NCBI RefSeq assembly: GCF_021462225.1
Contig: NC_061811.1
Span: 23,931,163-23,995,162, forward strand
Source: Girardinichthys multiradiatus
Taxonomy: Eukaryota > Chordata > Actinopteri > Cyprinodontiformes > Goodeidae
DNA: 64,000 nt
Reading direction: 5' to 3'
The notes beneath the pieces are model-generated. The model was not told the origin of the DNA, searched no databases, and was given only the letters and a program-made list of their open reading frames with translations. The number at the start of each line of letters is the position of its first letter. Position 1 is the stretch's first letter. Shown here in pieces: positions 1 to 12,510 of the stretch. A program made the position numbers and the translations under genes.

Positions 1-2089
1 TAACAGTGTACAAACAATTGAATAAATTGTTGCCGGGTGTTGTGAGGACGGAAGGACACGCCAGTGGATGACTTTGCAACATTATTATTTTTTCAATGAG
101 CTGTAATCATCAACATAATGTCTGCCTTAGGGGTCTACAACAGTACGTCTTGGCCCCAGTGAGGTTAAAAGTTAAATGCAGACAGCGTGTATATTTGTGG
201 ATGTTCAGTTGCAAACTGTTCTTGGTTTCCAGTTACCTAATTTCCTGTATGAGAACAAATAAATAAATACACACTTACGTAAAGACCTAGGACCTATTAC
301 ATCGATGCACATTCTGGTTTTATCAGCCTACGGAAAAGCACTCAAACAGGTTTACTGACAGACCATTTTTTTGCAGGAGACACACTGAAGCCCACGCATC
401 CCTGCTCGCCTTGGGTGCTGTCCTTGTAATGGGTGGTATCAATTCTTTCTGAGCCCAGGAAAAGTGATAAAAGCCAGGGGAGCTGGGTTTTATCTGTTCT
501 GCTGAAAGTCAGCCATTGACACTATGCACTTTGGAGGAAGTATCACTCAGTCTAAGGACTCATCCATCCCATCAACCCCTCAGTGACAGCTGTGCTCTCT
601 TGGGCAAGATCAAAATTTTAATTTACTTTAACCTGTATTCAGATAAGGACATATTTCACTTTACAACCCCATAAATGTTAATGAATTGTATGTAACAGAC
701 CAACACAAAATAGTAGGTAATCCCAAAATGTTTTACATATACAAATCTAAGTGTGGACCACATAGATCTGCCTCTGTATCGAAGAGAAATTGATCTGTAA
801 CTTGAAAAAAGTATTATATATCCACAATTGAACAGTATAATATCAGGTTATTAAAATAGTATTTGTATTGTTAACAATGTGACAAGATATTTTACAGAAG
901 TTCTAAATATTTTTAACATAAAACATTTTACATTCTAAAATGTTAATTCATGGTAGGGATGGACAGCCCTTACTCTTGTTAACTAGCATTTTATATTGAA
1001 ACAAAATACCTCATACAAAATCTCTCATAACAACATCACAACATATAAATATTATTGTTCTAACAATATATTTTTCATTTTTGTAAAATATACTATCACA
1101 TAATTAACAATATAAGTATTTTGTTAATTTTGGTATATTTTCAATTGTAAAGATGTAAATTATAATAACCCCATATTATGCTGTTTAACAGGTAAAATTT
1201 TTTTAACGAGATAATATATTGTGCAAAATAAAGAAAGGTTTACAGTGTAAAATAATTTGGGTCTTTTGTTGGGTTGGCAGCTCTACACTTCCATACAATT
1301 AAGACATTTAATGACAAACATTTTAATTTCAATAATAAAATTTACACATAATATATAAAATTTATCTAAAAGTAATAAACATTCTTGCTCTCCTCAGTGC
1401 TAACTTGGAAAGATTCACAAATTCAATTAGTTTTAAATTAATATATTTAAAACAAATAGGAAGATCTGTCAATGCAAAAAAAGCAGAAATAAATTGATTT
1501 TAATGACCAGGTCTTTGGTCAGAGCTCATGCAAACTACTTAGCAGCTTTTAAATTTGACCACCTCTTCATTTCTAATGCTATCCATTGAAAAAGGTTTAA
1601 TGAAATCTGATTGGGTGGCAGTCTCCTTCTCACCTCTTTGCAAATTTTGGATGCAGTGCTTAGTTTGAACTTCTCAAACTCAGTCCCAACAGTATAAACC
1701 TAGCATTTGGATCAAAGAAATCGCACAGCTGTTTTTTGTGCTTTTAAAGAACACATCCAATCTTTTTCACCCATTAATCAAAATGGATTACTGACACCCA
1801 ACAATGTATTATATTTTCTCATTTAGTCATTTTGTCCACCCAAAACTATTGCTTTTTAATAGTGATTTAGTAAATTTAATTCCTTTCCTGTCCTCCACTT
1901 CTCCAGTAGCAACCTCAACAAAAAGGTTCATCAAGCGGAGCTGATTTTATTGGCAGACAATAGGACCAAAATGGTATTGAATTTGTGAGGGATTATTTGA
2001 TTGCTAACAAGTAATGAGAAAAGAGCCTGTCAGCTTAGTTACAATACCAAACAAAAGGGAAAGTTATTGTAAACGCAGTAGCATTCGAT
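1..2089. other. AT-rich intergenic DNA
   Basis: No gene or clear element. AACAGACCAACACAAAATAG near 695 weakly recalls the Tc1 inverted repeat. Very AT-rich from 800 to 1500. Confidence 0.6.
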
Positions 2090-2340
2090 TGCTGGATGAT
2101 GGAGCGCTCGACAATTGAACATCAGGCAGCACTGGGCATGGCGAGCACCCTCCCTGTGGCTCTCCAATCCAGAAATGACAGCGCCAACAGCAGGTGTTTT
2201 TCATTCAAGGCAAGGCAAGTTAATAAAGTTTCTCCCTGAAAGTCAATAAACAAGAGCTCGTTCACACACTGGTATCCCTTCTTTGCATCATTATCAGTAA
2301 CTGTGCATCTTTCGTTGTCTCTCTGCATGCTCCTGGCTTG
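2090..2340. promoter_or_regulatory. candidate conserved noncoding element
   Basis: A GC-richer island within the first 3 kb of AT-rich sequence, free of visible repeats, with GCGCTCGACAATTGAACATC and AATCCAGAAATGACAGCGCC. The small minus frame here is short and unremarkable. Confidence 0.22.
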
Positions 2341-3084
2341 GGTGAAAAGAAAAACTATTAAAGAAAATACAGTTTATACAGAATCTTCAAGGTATTATTT
2401 CAATATTAAGAAAACCGTTTCAAATAAAAAGTATCTATATTTTTCTTCTTAAAGAACAGTGAAGCAAGTTGTCTACTAAATTGATGTTGACATGCTACAA
2501 TATATTTAATATCAGTCTGTCATTATTAATTTCCTTTCGTTTTTCAACTCATCCTTACTTTCTGTGTGGTTTACCATGTGAGCTGGAGACTGTTGGTGTG
2601 GGTGAGCCACATTTGCAGACAGTGATGCGTTCATGAAGTATAGGTTTAGTCACTGAGGTTTCCATAAAGGAAGCAGCTAAATGGGAATTATGTTCAGAAT
2701 GGATGAGTCTGGCTACAAACAAAGCCCTTGTACTATCTTTCATTTTCAGAATGTATCATAAGCATAGAAGGTGGGAATGTAAGAGAACATTTCTTTAAAA
2801 AGACTGGAACTAAATTAAGCCTTGTTGTTTACCCTAGCATAGTTAACTATAATATTCCATTAAAAGTGGTTAAACTACCAATTTTCCAAACTTTAATTAT
2901 ACTATAGATTATAAAAAAACATTTTCATGTAAATTAGCTTTATGTAAGCTAAGATTGTTTCATCCTGAATAACATCATTGTTTTCCATGATGTTAGTAAG
3001 TAATTCAGAGATTCTTTCATGCTCTAAACCAGGTGCTCTAAACCTGCGGCTCCGGAGGGGATCTGTGAACTTTCCACTATAGCT

Positions 3085-5490
3085 TTTTTTTTTTTATGTG
3101 TCCTGTTTGGCAGAGAAGCACTCAGAATTGTAGTATGAGGGGCAAGAAGAAGCCCAACAGATTTACTTTCACAAAGGGAGCATAATGGCTAACACTATAA
3201 TGCTCCGCTTGGTATATATCTATTTATACAAGATAACACCCTAGAAGACTGCTTCTACACCTGCAGAAACATATAACAACAGCAAAGTTACTGAAAAGTG
3301 CACGGTTCTAATAAATGGAAGATGTATTTGGTGTTAACTGAGGCTCAATATAGAACATCTGTGTATCTGTTAACACCTGAATCCAAACACCTGAGGGTGT
3401 GAGTGACATAAGTGTGAGCACCCTTGTGTATATAAGGTTTCTCCATAAAAATATGCAATAGCGAGTGTGAGGAGCCACAGACCTGCCCCCCTGGACCCAA
3501 GACAGACACAGAGTTGATCTGAGGCACAGACATCCAAGGCCACCCAGAGAAAAGCAAAGGAGAGCCCCAGGGAAACCACCCGGCAGCCACAGTGCAGAAG
3601 CCCTAGGGAGCTGCTGCGATGAGCCCACAGGCCCTGCTGGCAGCCATCTACGCCGGAGCAGATCCAGCCATTGACCCAGAGACCCTGGGGCGCATCATCT
3701 CCCAAGCAAAGAGTTAGCCGGCAGACACCAAAGCACCCAGACACTGAAAACCACCATTACATCAGTGGGCAGAGACACCAGTCACCGCCAGGGAGTGTGG
3801 CAGGGAGCAAATAGGCCCTACATTTAATGGGGGGCCTAAACTGATCCAGGAGAGGGAGCAGACCCAACCTGACACAAAAACAGGTGCACACAGTCACAAT
3901 TGCACATTCCTACCCTCTTGCGTACACATAAAAACACTCACACCCACACACCCAACATAAAGACCAAAAACAATGGACATTGTATACTCACTCACACTCC
4001 CCATACATACACTATGCTCACAGGTACTGATACCCGAGAGGTGCAACCAGCCCCCAGACCTAGGAGGTGGTCCCCCTTACTCTGGGTGGAGACAGGTACC
4101 AGACTAGTGCCGGCACTGCCTGAACCTGAACGACCATGGCCCAGACCCCATAAACCATCACCCCACCCCTGCCTCCACCAGACACCACCCAACCCCAGCA
4201 CAGACCCCAAACAGTAGGCTTGCTCTGTTAACAAAATGTTATAAGTGAGAGTGTCTAAGTTGTGCAATAAAATTGGAGCCCAGGCTGCCATGGGACCGCA
4301 GAGATGGAAAACCCTTGAGGCACTCCAATGATGCACCCGCACCACAAGGCACTACATGAGTGGTAATGTGCTGGAGTGGGCGGAAGGAGGTCTCTGGGTA
4401 TCGGGAGGGAAGGACTGGGGTACAAAATGCTCTTCCAGGGAGCCAGCTCCCCAGCTGACCCCAATAGGCACCCCTGTGTCCCGAATTCCAACAAAGGAGG
4501 GAGGCACAGGCACCAGGCTCAAGGCTAGGGACAGGCATCGGCCTCGAAAACTGACTGAAAACTGGGACCAACATCCCCGAAGAAGCCGAAGAAGCCACCA
4601 GCTCCCAATGAGGAGGAGCGAGTCGGAAGGGTGAAGCGACTACCAAGAGTGTGGCCCCACTCCAAAAAAAGAGCACACCAGCCAGCCCGCTGCAACAAGA
4701 ATATGCCACAAAAAGGAGGTCATATGACCAACATGCCCAACCTCCCCTGAACCCATGGGGCATAGTCAACAAAGTGCACAGTCCCTGGTGCCCCCCAGCC
4801 TCCCACCGGATCACAAGCAGACCCAGCGATGTACCAACGGAAAGACGCTGGCCTAGCAAGCCGAAGGGTGCCACAGAAAGGCTACAGCCCGCACCACAAA
4901 GAAGCTGCATCCCCCCCAAGATGGAGAACCACCAACATCCAGGCCAGCCAAGCGAAAACGATAGAGCCAAGCAGCAGCTTCACGCAAGCTAACGCCACAG
5001 GAACCACCCAGCAGACAAGCAAACCCCACCCCTGTACAAGGCCAAGAAGCCCAGTGCAACCGCTAAGACCAGCGATGTCTACCATTCAGCACCCACACAC
5101 GATGGCCTGAGCCGCATTGCACAGGACCACCACCACAGCATGTCATATAGCGGAGGACAGACTGCAGCAAAGAGCACCCAAAGCAAAAGACGTGCACAAA
5201 GCCCACCTTGCGCAAAAGCGCCCCCCAGCAGGCTCCCAACACTCATACACCAGCCAAAAGTACACCAGCCAAAAGTAGCTCCGTGAGAAAACCCACACCG
5301 AAGCCCCCAAAAGGCAGAGAGCCCACAAAGCCAAAACCAAAATCCACCAAGAACCCGAGACCACTCCACCTCGAGAACAACTCGAGAGCTTCTTCATACG
5401 GGAGATATGTCTCACTGCTCAGGATAACATCCTGCTGAAGGGTGACAACAGCACTGAATATGATGATCTAATAATCCTACACTGATCTCA
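3085..5490 (-). repeat. dispersed GC-rich repeat family R, copy 1 (longest)
   Basis: Shares long similar tracts with 13.1-15.5 kb (opposite orientation) and 49.2-49.9 kb (same orientation), for example GGAGCCACAGACCTGCCCCC at about 3472 and 49741. It is rich in CCA/CCC on the + strand, so long spurious open frames appear on both strands (e.g. 4239-4970 minus); these have low-complexity composition and no domain I recognise. The class is undetermined. Boundaries are approximate. Confidence 0.8.
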
Positions 5491-7215
5491 AAGGAACTGG
5501 ATTGTTTTACAGTGTTCAGAGATTCCTTACACAACGGTTGGGGTCATAAAATAAGAAGGAAGAACTGTTCATGCAAGAACCGCCACTGTTTGAGCAACAG
5601 AGCAGCAACAATGCAGCAAACAATGAAAACGATGGACTGCTCCCTTCCTGAGCTGTATGTTTGTGGGTTAGGATATAAACCCCTTTTTTTTGTAGAAATA
5701 ATAAAAAGGAGGAAAGTAATACTGAATGGATTTCCAGAAAGAAAGAGGAAACATGAAGAGGACAAAAAGCACAAGATTCACCCACAACTATGTAGTAAAC
5801 TGGTTCAGTGTGATGAACCTGTGATCCTCATTTGGGCAGGCAAAATGCAAAACGGGGGAACATGAAATGACAGCTCAGTGCATTCATCTTGATAAGAGTG
5901 GAGGATGTTGAGGCATAATAGGAAAAACATGGTTGGTAATGAGAGGAACAAGGCACGAAGGAGGAGTGGACGTGGATTATCGTCATTCCTCCTGATGGGG
6001 CTTTATGGAAAGAAAAAAAACTTTGGGCTACCTCATTTATTTGATTTTAGGGGTTGCGGTTCAAGATGGGGAAAAAGCAGATAAATGCATGTTTCATCAG
6101 AGCTAAATATTTCCACACTGGGAAAAAAATGCCAGAAAGCAAACGCAAGCCAGATTGTGGACTGGTGGTAGGACGATTGTGGGTATTTGTTTACATGTAA
6201 GTTGATGTGTGTATGTGCATACGTGTGTGCGTGCTTGTGGTTTTCCAAATAAATACAAGCTTAACCACCCTACATGGAATAGCAGGTGTTTCGGAAACAA
6301 AGGTTTCTCAAAGTTACTATTTACCGAAGCCGCTTGTCCTGAAGTGCTTGACAAATAAAAGAGAGGAGTGGGGTGGAACAAGAAGAGGAACATTCGTTAA
6401 AGGTGAAGGGCTGCAGCAGATCGTTTAAGCCTGAGGTGAACACATTCATCCCTGACAGGTTTGCTAAAAGGATTCCATCAAAGTGAAAGATTTCTTCATA
6501 ATCTTTCTGTCTGTGCACATTCCAAAAAATCCAGAGCTCCTGTTGCGCTTTTCTTTCTCATCTGTGGCTCCTCAAACTAATCCCAGGCATTTAGATTTTT
6601 CTCAAATCTCCTTTAGCTTTTTTTGTTTTTGTTTTCGCCTGTTCTTTAGAAAAGATTTAGTTTTTAGACAAAGTATATGAGTCTCTGTGTGAGGTCAAAG
6701 TGACACAATGGTACAGCAGCTCTGTTCTGAGCTCCTTCTTTTAGATTTAGTTCGTCTCCCTCACATTTCTAGGATGACTCACATTTCTCTGCTTTCTCTT
6801 TCTCAAATACTGCAGATTTACATAAGAGTTCCAGAGTCAGAGTTGGCATTTTTCTCACCACTTCTTGAACTACTACACTCTGATTTGTCCTTTCTGTCCC
6901 ATCAGTGTTGGAAACTAAAGGGAGATAAGTACAATAATGAACCTACCCAGATGAGATGGTGGACCTTTTTTAGTCACTTCCAATCAGATTAGTTTTCTTT
7001 AGATATCGTTTTTGTGCCATCTTTGTACTTTGTATAAAGATGAAGAAAGATCTTTGTTTCATTTTTCTTCCTGTCAAATCTGAGCAGCTTCAGTATCCCT
7101 GCAGAAGAAAAGTGTCCCTGCATTGTAATGCTGCCACTAACATCTATCTCAGTGGGAGTGGAGTGTTCTGGATGATATACACAGATGGTTGTTAATAAGA
7201 AAAAATAATATGGGT
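5491..7215. other. intergenic DNA between repeat R and Rex3
   Basis: Only short open frames, none recognisable; poly-T tracts near 6600. The frame at 5512-5865 (+) has no known motif and no promoter or splice context. Confidence 0.55.
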
Positions 7216-7228
7216 GTGTTTAAAGATG

Positions 7229-8585
7229 GGGTGGTGGTCCCCCTTCATAAGAAGGGTGACCGGAGGGTGTGTTCCAACTACAGGGGGATCACACTCCTCA
7301 GCCTCCCTGGTAAGGCCTACGCCAAGGTATTGGAGAGGAGAGTCCGGCCGATAGTCGAACCCCGGCTTCAGGAGGAGCAGTGTGGTTTTCGTCCCGGCCG
7401 TGGAACACTGGACCAGCTCTATACCCTCTACAGGGTACTCGAGGGTTCATGGGAGTTTGCCCAACTGGTCCACATTTGTTTTGGGGATCTGGAGAAGGCA
7501 TTCGACTGTGTCCCTCGTGATACCCTGTGGGGGGTACTCCAGGAGTATGGAATCGGTGGCTCTTTATTAGGGGCCATCCGGTCTCTGTACAAGCGGAGCA
7601 GGAGTTTGGTTCGCATTGCCGGCACTAAGTTGGATCTGTTCCCGGTGCATGTTGGACTCCGGCAAGGCTGCCCTTTGTCACCGGTCCTGTTCATAACTTT
7701 TGTGGACAGGATTTCTAGGTGCAGCCAAGGGCCGGAGGGGGTCTGGTTTGGGGACCAGAGGATTTCGTCTCTTCTTTGTGCAGATGACGTGGTCCTGCTG
7801 GCCCCATCTAGCCAAGACCTACAGCATGCACTGGGGCAGTTTGCAGCCGAGTGTGAAGCGGCAGGGATGAAAATCAGCTCCTCCAAGTCCGAGGCCATGG
7901 TTCTCGACCGGAAAAGGGTGTCTTGTCCTCTTCAGGTTGGAGTTCCTGCCTCAAGTGGAGGAGTTTAAGTATCTCTGGGTCTTGTTCCCGAGTGAGGGAA
8001 GAATGGAGCGGGAGATCGACAGACGGATCAGTGCGGCTGCCACAGTAAAGGGGGCGCTGTGCCAGTCCGTTGTGGTGAAGAGAGAGCTGAGCCGAAAAGC
8101 GAAGCTCTCGATTTACCGGTCGGTCTACGTTCCTACCCTCACCTATGGCCATGAAGTTTGGGTCATGACCAAAAGAACGAGATCCCGGATACAAGCGGCG
8201 GAAATGAGCTTCCTCCGTAGGGTGGCTGGGCACTCCCTTAGAGATAGGGTGAGGAGCTCGGCCATCCGGGAGGGGCTCGGAGTAGATCCGCTGCTCCTCC
8301 ACATCGAGAGGAGCCAGTTGAGGTGGCTCGGACATCTATACCGGATGCCTCCTGGAGGCGTTCCAGGCACGTCCCACCGGGAGGAGGCCCAGGGGATGAC
8401 CCAGGACACGCTGGAGGGACTATGTCTCTCGGCTGGCCTGGGAACGCCTTGGGCTCCCCCCGGAGGAGCTGGAGGAGGTGTCTGGGGAGAGGGACGTCTG
8501 GGCGTCTCTGTTGAGTCTGCTGCCCCTGCAACCTGGTCCCGGATAAAGCGGAAGACGACGAGTATGAGTACGAGTACGAGTACGA
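7229..8585 (+). mobile_element. 5'-truncated Rex3-like (RTE-clade) non-LTR retrotransposon
   Basis: A 1.36 kb copy starting inside the reverse transcriptase region and ending in an ACGAGT-type short tandem tail. It is flanked by a 13-bp direct repeat GTGTTTAAAGATG at 7216-7228 and 8586-8598, the target site duplication of its insertion. The sequence around 7655-7685, when reversed, corresponds to the conserved Rex3 primer region as I recall it. The 5' truncation is typical of LINE retrotransposition. Confidence 0.9.
7231..8560 (+). pseudogene. Rex3-like reverse transcriptase, frameshifted fragment
   Basis: Reverse transcriptase copying element RNA at a nicked target. Frame 1 (to about 7966) shows NYRGITLLS, QCGFRPGRGT, the motif A region FGDLEKAFDCVPR, the motif B region GLRQGCPLSPVLF and the catalytic CADDVVLLA, followed by GMKISSSKSEAM. 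Coding then shifts to another frame near 7940 (LPQVEEFKYL, KAKLSIYRSVYVPTLTYGHEVWV, RRVAGHSLRDRVRSSAIREG, LRWLGHLYRMPPG). A second shift near 8355 leaves the expected Arg/Pro-rich C-terminus out of frame. The N-terminal endonuclease is absent. Not functional. Confidence 0.9.
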
Positions 8586-8599
8586 GTGTTTAAAGATGC

Positions 8600-9190
8600 A
8601 TTTCTGATCCTGCCAATGTCAACTGCCCTTAAGAGTTGTCATGTCCCAAGATTCTCCTTCCCTGATTGTTGCTCCCTTGCCAGTTTATGTGGACGTCCAT
8701 CTCTCTGTAGCTTTGCGTTTTGTGCTATACCCTTTCCATGGTTGATGGACTAAACTGTGGCCTTCAGATGTTCAAAGTTTGATAAATAGTTTTTTAACCA
8801 ATATTGCCTATAAACTTCTCCACAACTTTATCTCTGGGCTGTCTGCTGTGTTCCTTGGTTTTGATGTTTTTGTTTGTTCACTAATGTTTCAAACTGAATG
8901 AACTGAACTAATAAGGACTTAAATTAATAGAGATTTAGAAACACACAAGTGGACTTCATTTAGGTCACTTCTGAAGATAACTGGTTGCACTGGATTTTAT
9001 TTAAGGGTGTCAGAGTAAATGGGGTTGAATACTAATGTATACACACACTGTAAATTTTTATTCGTAAATTCCTGTATAATTTTCCTTTCACTTTTAAATT
9101 GTGCCTGTTAGTCTATCACATAAAACCTCAATAAAATACATTCAAGTTTGTGATTGTAGCATGACAAAATGTGAACAAGAACAAGGCTCT
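8600..9190. mobile_element. Tc1-like non-autonomous element, half copy
   Basis: Contains the TGCTGTGTTCCTTGGTTTTG, AACTGGTTGCACTGGATTTT and GTCTATCACATAAAACC landmarks common to a widespread teleost Tc1-like repeat, ending with the CATGACAAAATGTG inverted-repeat segment. It lies directly beside the Rex3 copy. Confidence 0.65.
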
Positions 9191-12100
9191 GTAATGCTTG
9201 CTAACGTCTTGTTTTCTACACAAGATTTAACAACACTTAATGCCCATACCGCCTATTAGCGTTTGTTCTATACAAGAACCAAATCCAAAACTAAATAAAT
9301 GTAGATTTATACATGTTGTCAATGTAACAATTACTGTTTGTAATTCATAGATAATTACAGCTACAAAGTTCCCTACTGTATTTAACAGATATTACCTGTT
9401 TATAAGAACATAATCATCTTCCTTAAAGACTTAACAACACCAACATGGCATCTAGTTGTAAAATAAGTAAAATAAGATATGGGAACACAAGAACACATTT
9501 AAGCCCCAAGGAAAGAAAAGATTGTATACAGTCCTCAAGTTAGGTCAGGCTTTGGAAATGTTCGTCACAGTCTTCAGTCACACTGGAAGGCAAAAAGCCT
9601 AAACTCGGCACAGAGGGGATTCTCATAGAATTACATGAAAGGCCTTTTAGACATTAAGCTCAATATTTGTTCTTGTTTTGCTTTCAAAATATCTCGCGGT
9701 TTACCATCATTGTAAGTTTTTATTACTGCATTTTTTTAACACAAGCCAAAATCCCAATGAGAAGTTTGTTAAAGTTGAACATCAACACTAGATATGAACA
9801 TGCAAATATGGATTAAAAAACGGCTGACCTTTGGGTGGGATTAGAGGACAATTTGATGAGACTTGTTTTTGCTTGTATTTGCCCTGCACTGTTCTGCACG
9901 TTGCCTTTGCACCACCTTTAGTGCTAGGGCCTTATAAATTGGATACAAGATAATTCATTTACGGGAATTAGAAGTAGGTTTGGATGCAATGGGAAGATGT
10001 GGACACGAAATGGGGATACACATTACAGAAGGGCTAAACTGACAGACTTAACCGATAAGAGTTAAACATAAAAGTAAACATAGGACAAATTAAACAAACA
10101 TAATAAAACTAAATCACAAAATATTGAGACAGACAAGACAACACAATAATGAGAGGGTTTCAAACAGCCATTAAAATGCTAAATGCTCCACTATATGGAG
10201 ACAGACAAGACAACACAATAATGAGAGGGTTTCAAAACAGCCATTAAAATGCTAAATGCTCCAATTTATGTCACTGTGTTGCAGATTTTTAAAAAAACCT
10301 AAAGAAAAATTAAAACATTTTAGAAATCATTTTACACAGTTTTGGAGCAGTTTTCTCTTTAGGCGCAACCAATTCCGTCTGCTTATTCTAAAGTAAATGC
10401 CCAAAAATTCAATTTACCAGATGAAGGAAAAGAAAAATCCCAAAGCTAATTCTTTATTACTAACACCTACAGCACTATTACAACAAAAAGGTGGTATGCT
10501 GCAGTATAATGTAGGAAAAAACAGTAATTTTACATGCTAATTTATTTTGTAACAACCAAAAGTGGAAAGAAACACATTGCTCTAGAGTAGCACCCCAAAG
10601 AGTGTTAAATCAATATGGTGATGTTTTAAGTAGGGTTTTATTAACCATTACATTCAAATGAAAAGCAAATAAGCAAGGATGTACAGGGTGGCCAGATGGC
10701 AGCAGTAACACTGCTTGTTATTTGGAATTAGAAGTAAGCTATCCTGTAACAGACAGACTTTGGTTGCATTAGTTTACTGTCAGCTTTCTGAAACCTATAA
10801 TAGTTGATTGTTTTAAAGTTGCATCACGTTTTCTTCAAAATAGACCAAGAAACATGCTAGGTTTGTACAAACAGTATCCTTTTGTACATTTTTTTATGTT
10901 TTAAATGTTTTAAACAACTATTAGTTCAACAGTTTAATCCCTCCTTTCTCCCAGTTGTTAATTTTTTTTCTTCATTGCTTTTGCTTGATTTCCTCCAGTC
11001 TGCCCCATGGAGACTGAGCCAGAGCACCTGCAAGTACTCACGGTGAAAGATGTTGCAGGCTCAAGAATGTGTGCGGTAAACACACGAGAGCCGTATTTAT
11101 AATAAATCAGCTTTATGGCCGTCCAATGGAGGTGATATCAGCAAAATTTATGCTAAGAGACCTTGCCGTTCTCAACAAAACAGCTGTGAGATAGCTAATA
11201 CAACCCCCTCTCACCTTCACCCCACCTTTTCTGCCAACAGTGCCCCACCCCGCTGCTGCAGCTACCCGGGGCTGACAGGGGTTAGAGAACCCAACAGAGT
11301 CCCTCTCTATGTGGTGCAGCCTGTGGTCTCTGGAACGGTGAAGTCCAGACTGAAATAGAGTGTGGGCACTGAAGCGGTAGCGGTTAGCTCTGCATATGCG
11401 GGTGTGTGTTTGTGGTTGTACTGTTTTATGTGTGCTTTATGTAGCAATGGGCTACACAAATAGCATACGCCATGTGAGAGGGACAGAAAGAGCTTTAAGG
11501 TGGACCTTCACTGATCCGTGTTATCTTAGTGTTTTAGGGTGAACTCAACATTCATAGAAAAATAAAACTGTCATTCCTCTCAGTTCATTCCTTATAAAAT
11601 TGTTCTGTTACAAAGAATTTACTGCTTAGACTTAAAAGTAAATTAGAAAGCAATTCCACAATGTGATCAACTAAGCAAAAAGAATTTTAACAAGCCAAAA
11701 TGTTAAAAGATTCACATGCTCCATCACATGCAGGCTCCAGCTCCTTTGATGGTCTTCTCCAGCCTTCCCAAATGGTTCCTGTCACTGCTAGCTAGGGGAC
11801 AGGAAATACATTTCCAAGCAGTGATGTCATAGCCACGCTTGCGTCGTAAGGTTTCGTCTTACAGAACCCATTCCCATCATTCCATGATGAAAGGTGACCA
11901 CCCGCCTTTATTTGGAAATCACCAGATGCAGGTAATAAAATGGTCTGTTTGAAGCCCCTGTGGTTAAAAGTTTCTCTAAAGCTTCTAAACCTTGGTTGGG
12001 TTGCACATAATCAAGCAAAATAAACCATGTAAACAAAGAATGACCGTGTTTTCCCTCTGATGTAATCGCCTGCTCATTTGGCCAGGGTGGGTTCAGCAGC

Positions 12101-12394
12101 TTCTGTAAATGTTTGTTGTCCTTTTGTCAACAACCCTTTCTTAAGGAGGCTTCATTCAAACATGGCTGCTAATTTGGTATCACACCAAGATGAGCTAAAT
12201 CTGTGACATAACCTGACTGTAATCCTGAATTTAAAGAGGAAAAAAATTATAACAGCTTGTTCTTTACCATTCTAGGGTGGCTTTTATCATGACGCTCATC
12301 TGCTTGCTCATACCGGAGAGAAATGCTTTAGGTTTGACCTAAATGCAGTCTTTTTATTGTTCTATTTGTGTATGCCAACTGTTCCTTCAGGATC
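9191..12394. other. intergenic DNA
   Basis: AT-rich, with the 72-bp duplication at 10.1 kb. A GC-richer, complex stretch at 11000-11400 (with CACCCCACC and GGGGCTGACAGGGG words) could be regulatory. No gene seen. Confidence 0.5.
10126..10269 (+). repeat. 72-bp tandem duplication
   Basis: Two adjacent copies (10126-10197 and 10198-10269) starting GAGACAGACAAGACAACACA, differing by one A and the last few bases. Confidence 0.93.
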
Positions 12395-12510
12395 CTGTGG
12401 AACAGATGCCTTGCCTTGCAACATTTTCACATGTTGTCACGTTACAGTCGTAAACTTCATTGGGATTTTATGCAACACATCAACTCAAAGTACTAAAATG
12501 GAACTTTTTT
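12395..12510. mobile_element. Tc1-like terminal inverted repeat fragment
   Basis: The CACATGTTGTCACGTTACAG segment followed by AACTTCATTGGGATTTTATG is the inverted-repeat end of the same fish Tc1-like family; the remainder is missing. Confidence 0.6.

Noticed and set aside
4239..4970. 243-codon minus-strand open frame
   Set aside because: Lies wholly in repeat family R, is Trp/Gly/Leu-rich from GC-biased sequence, and other R copies do not keep the frame.
5512..5865. 117-codon + frame beside repeat R
   Set aside because: Cys/Lys-rich start and no recognisable family; probably chance.
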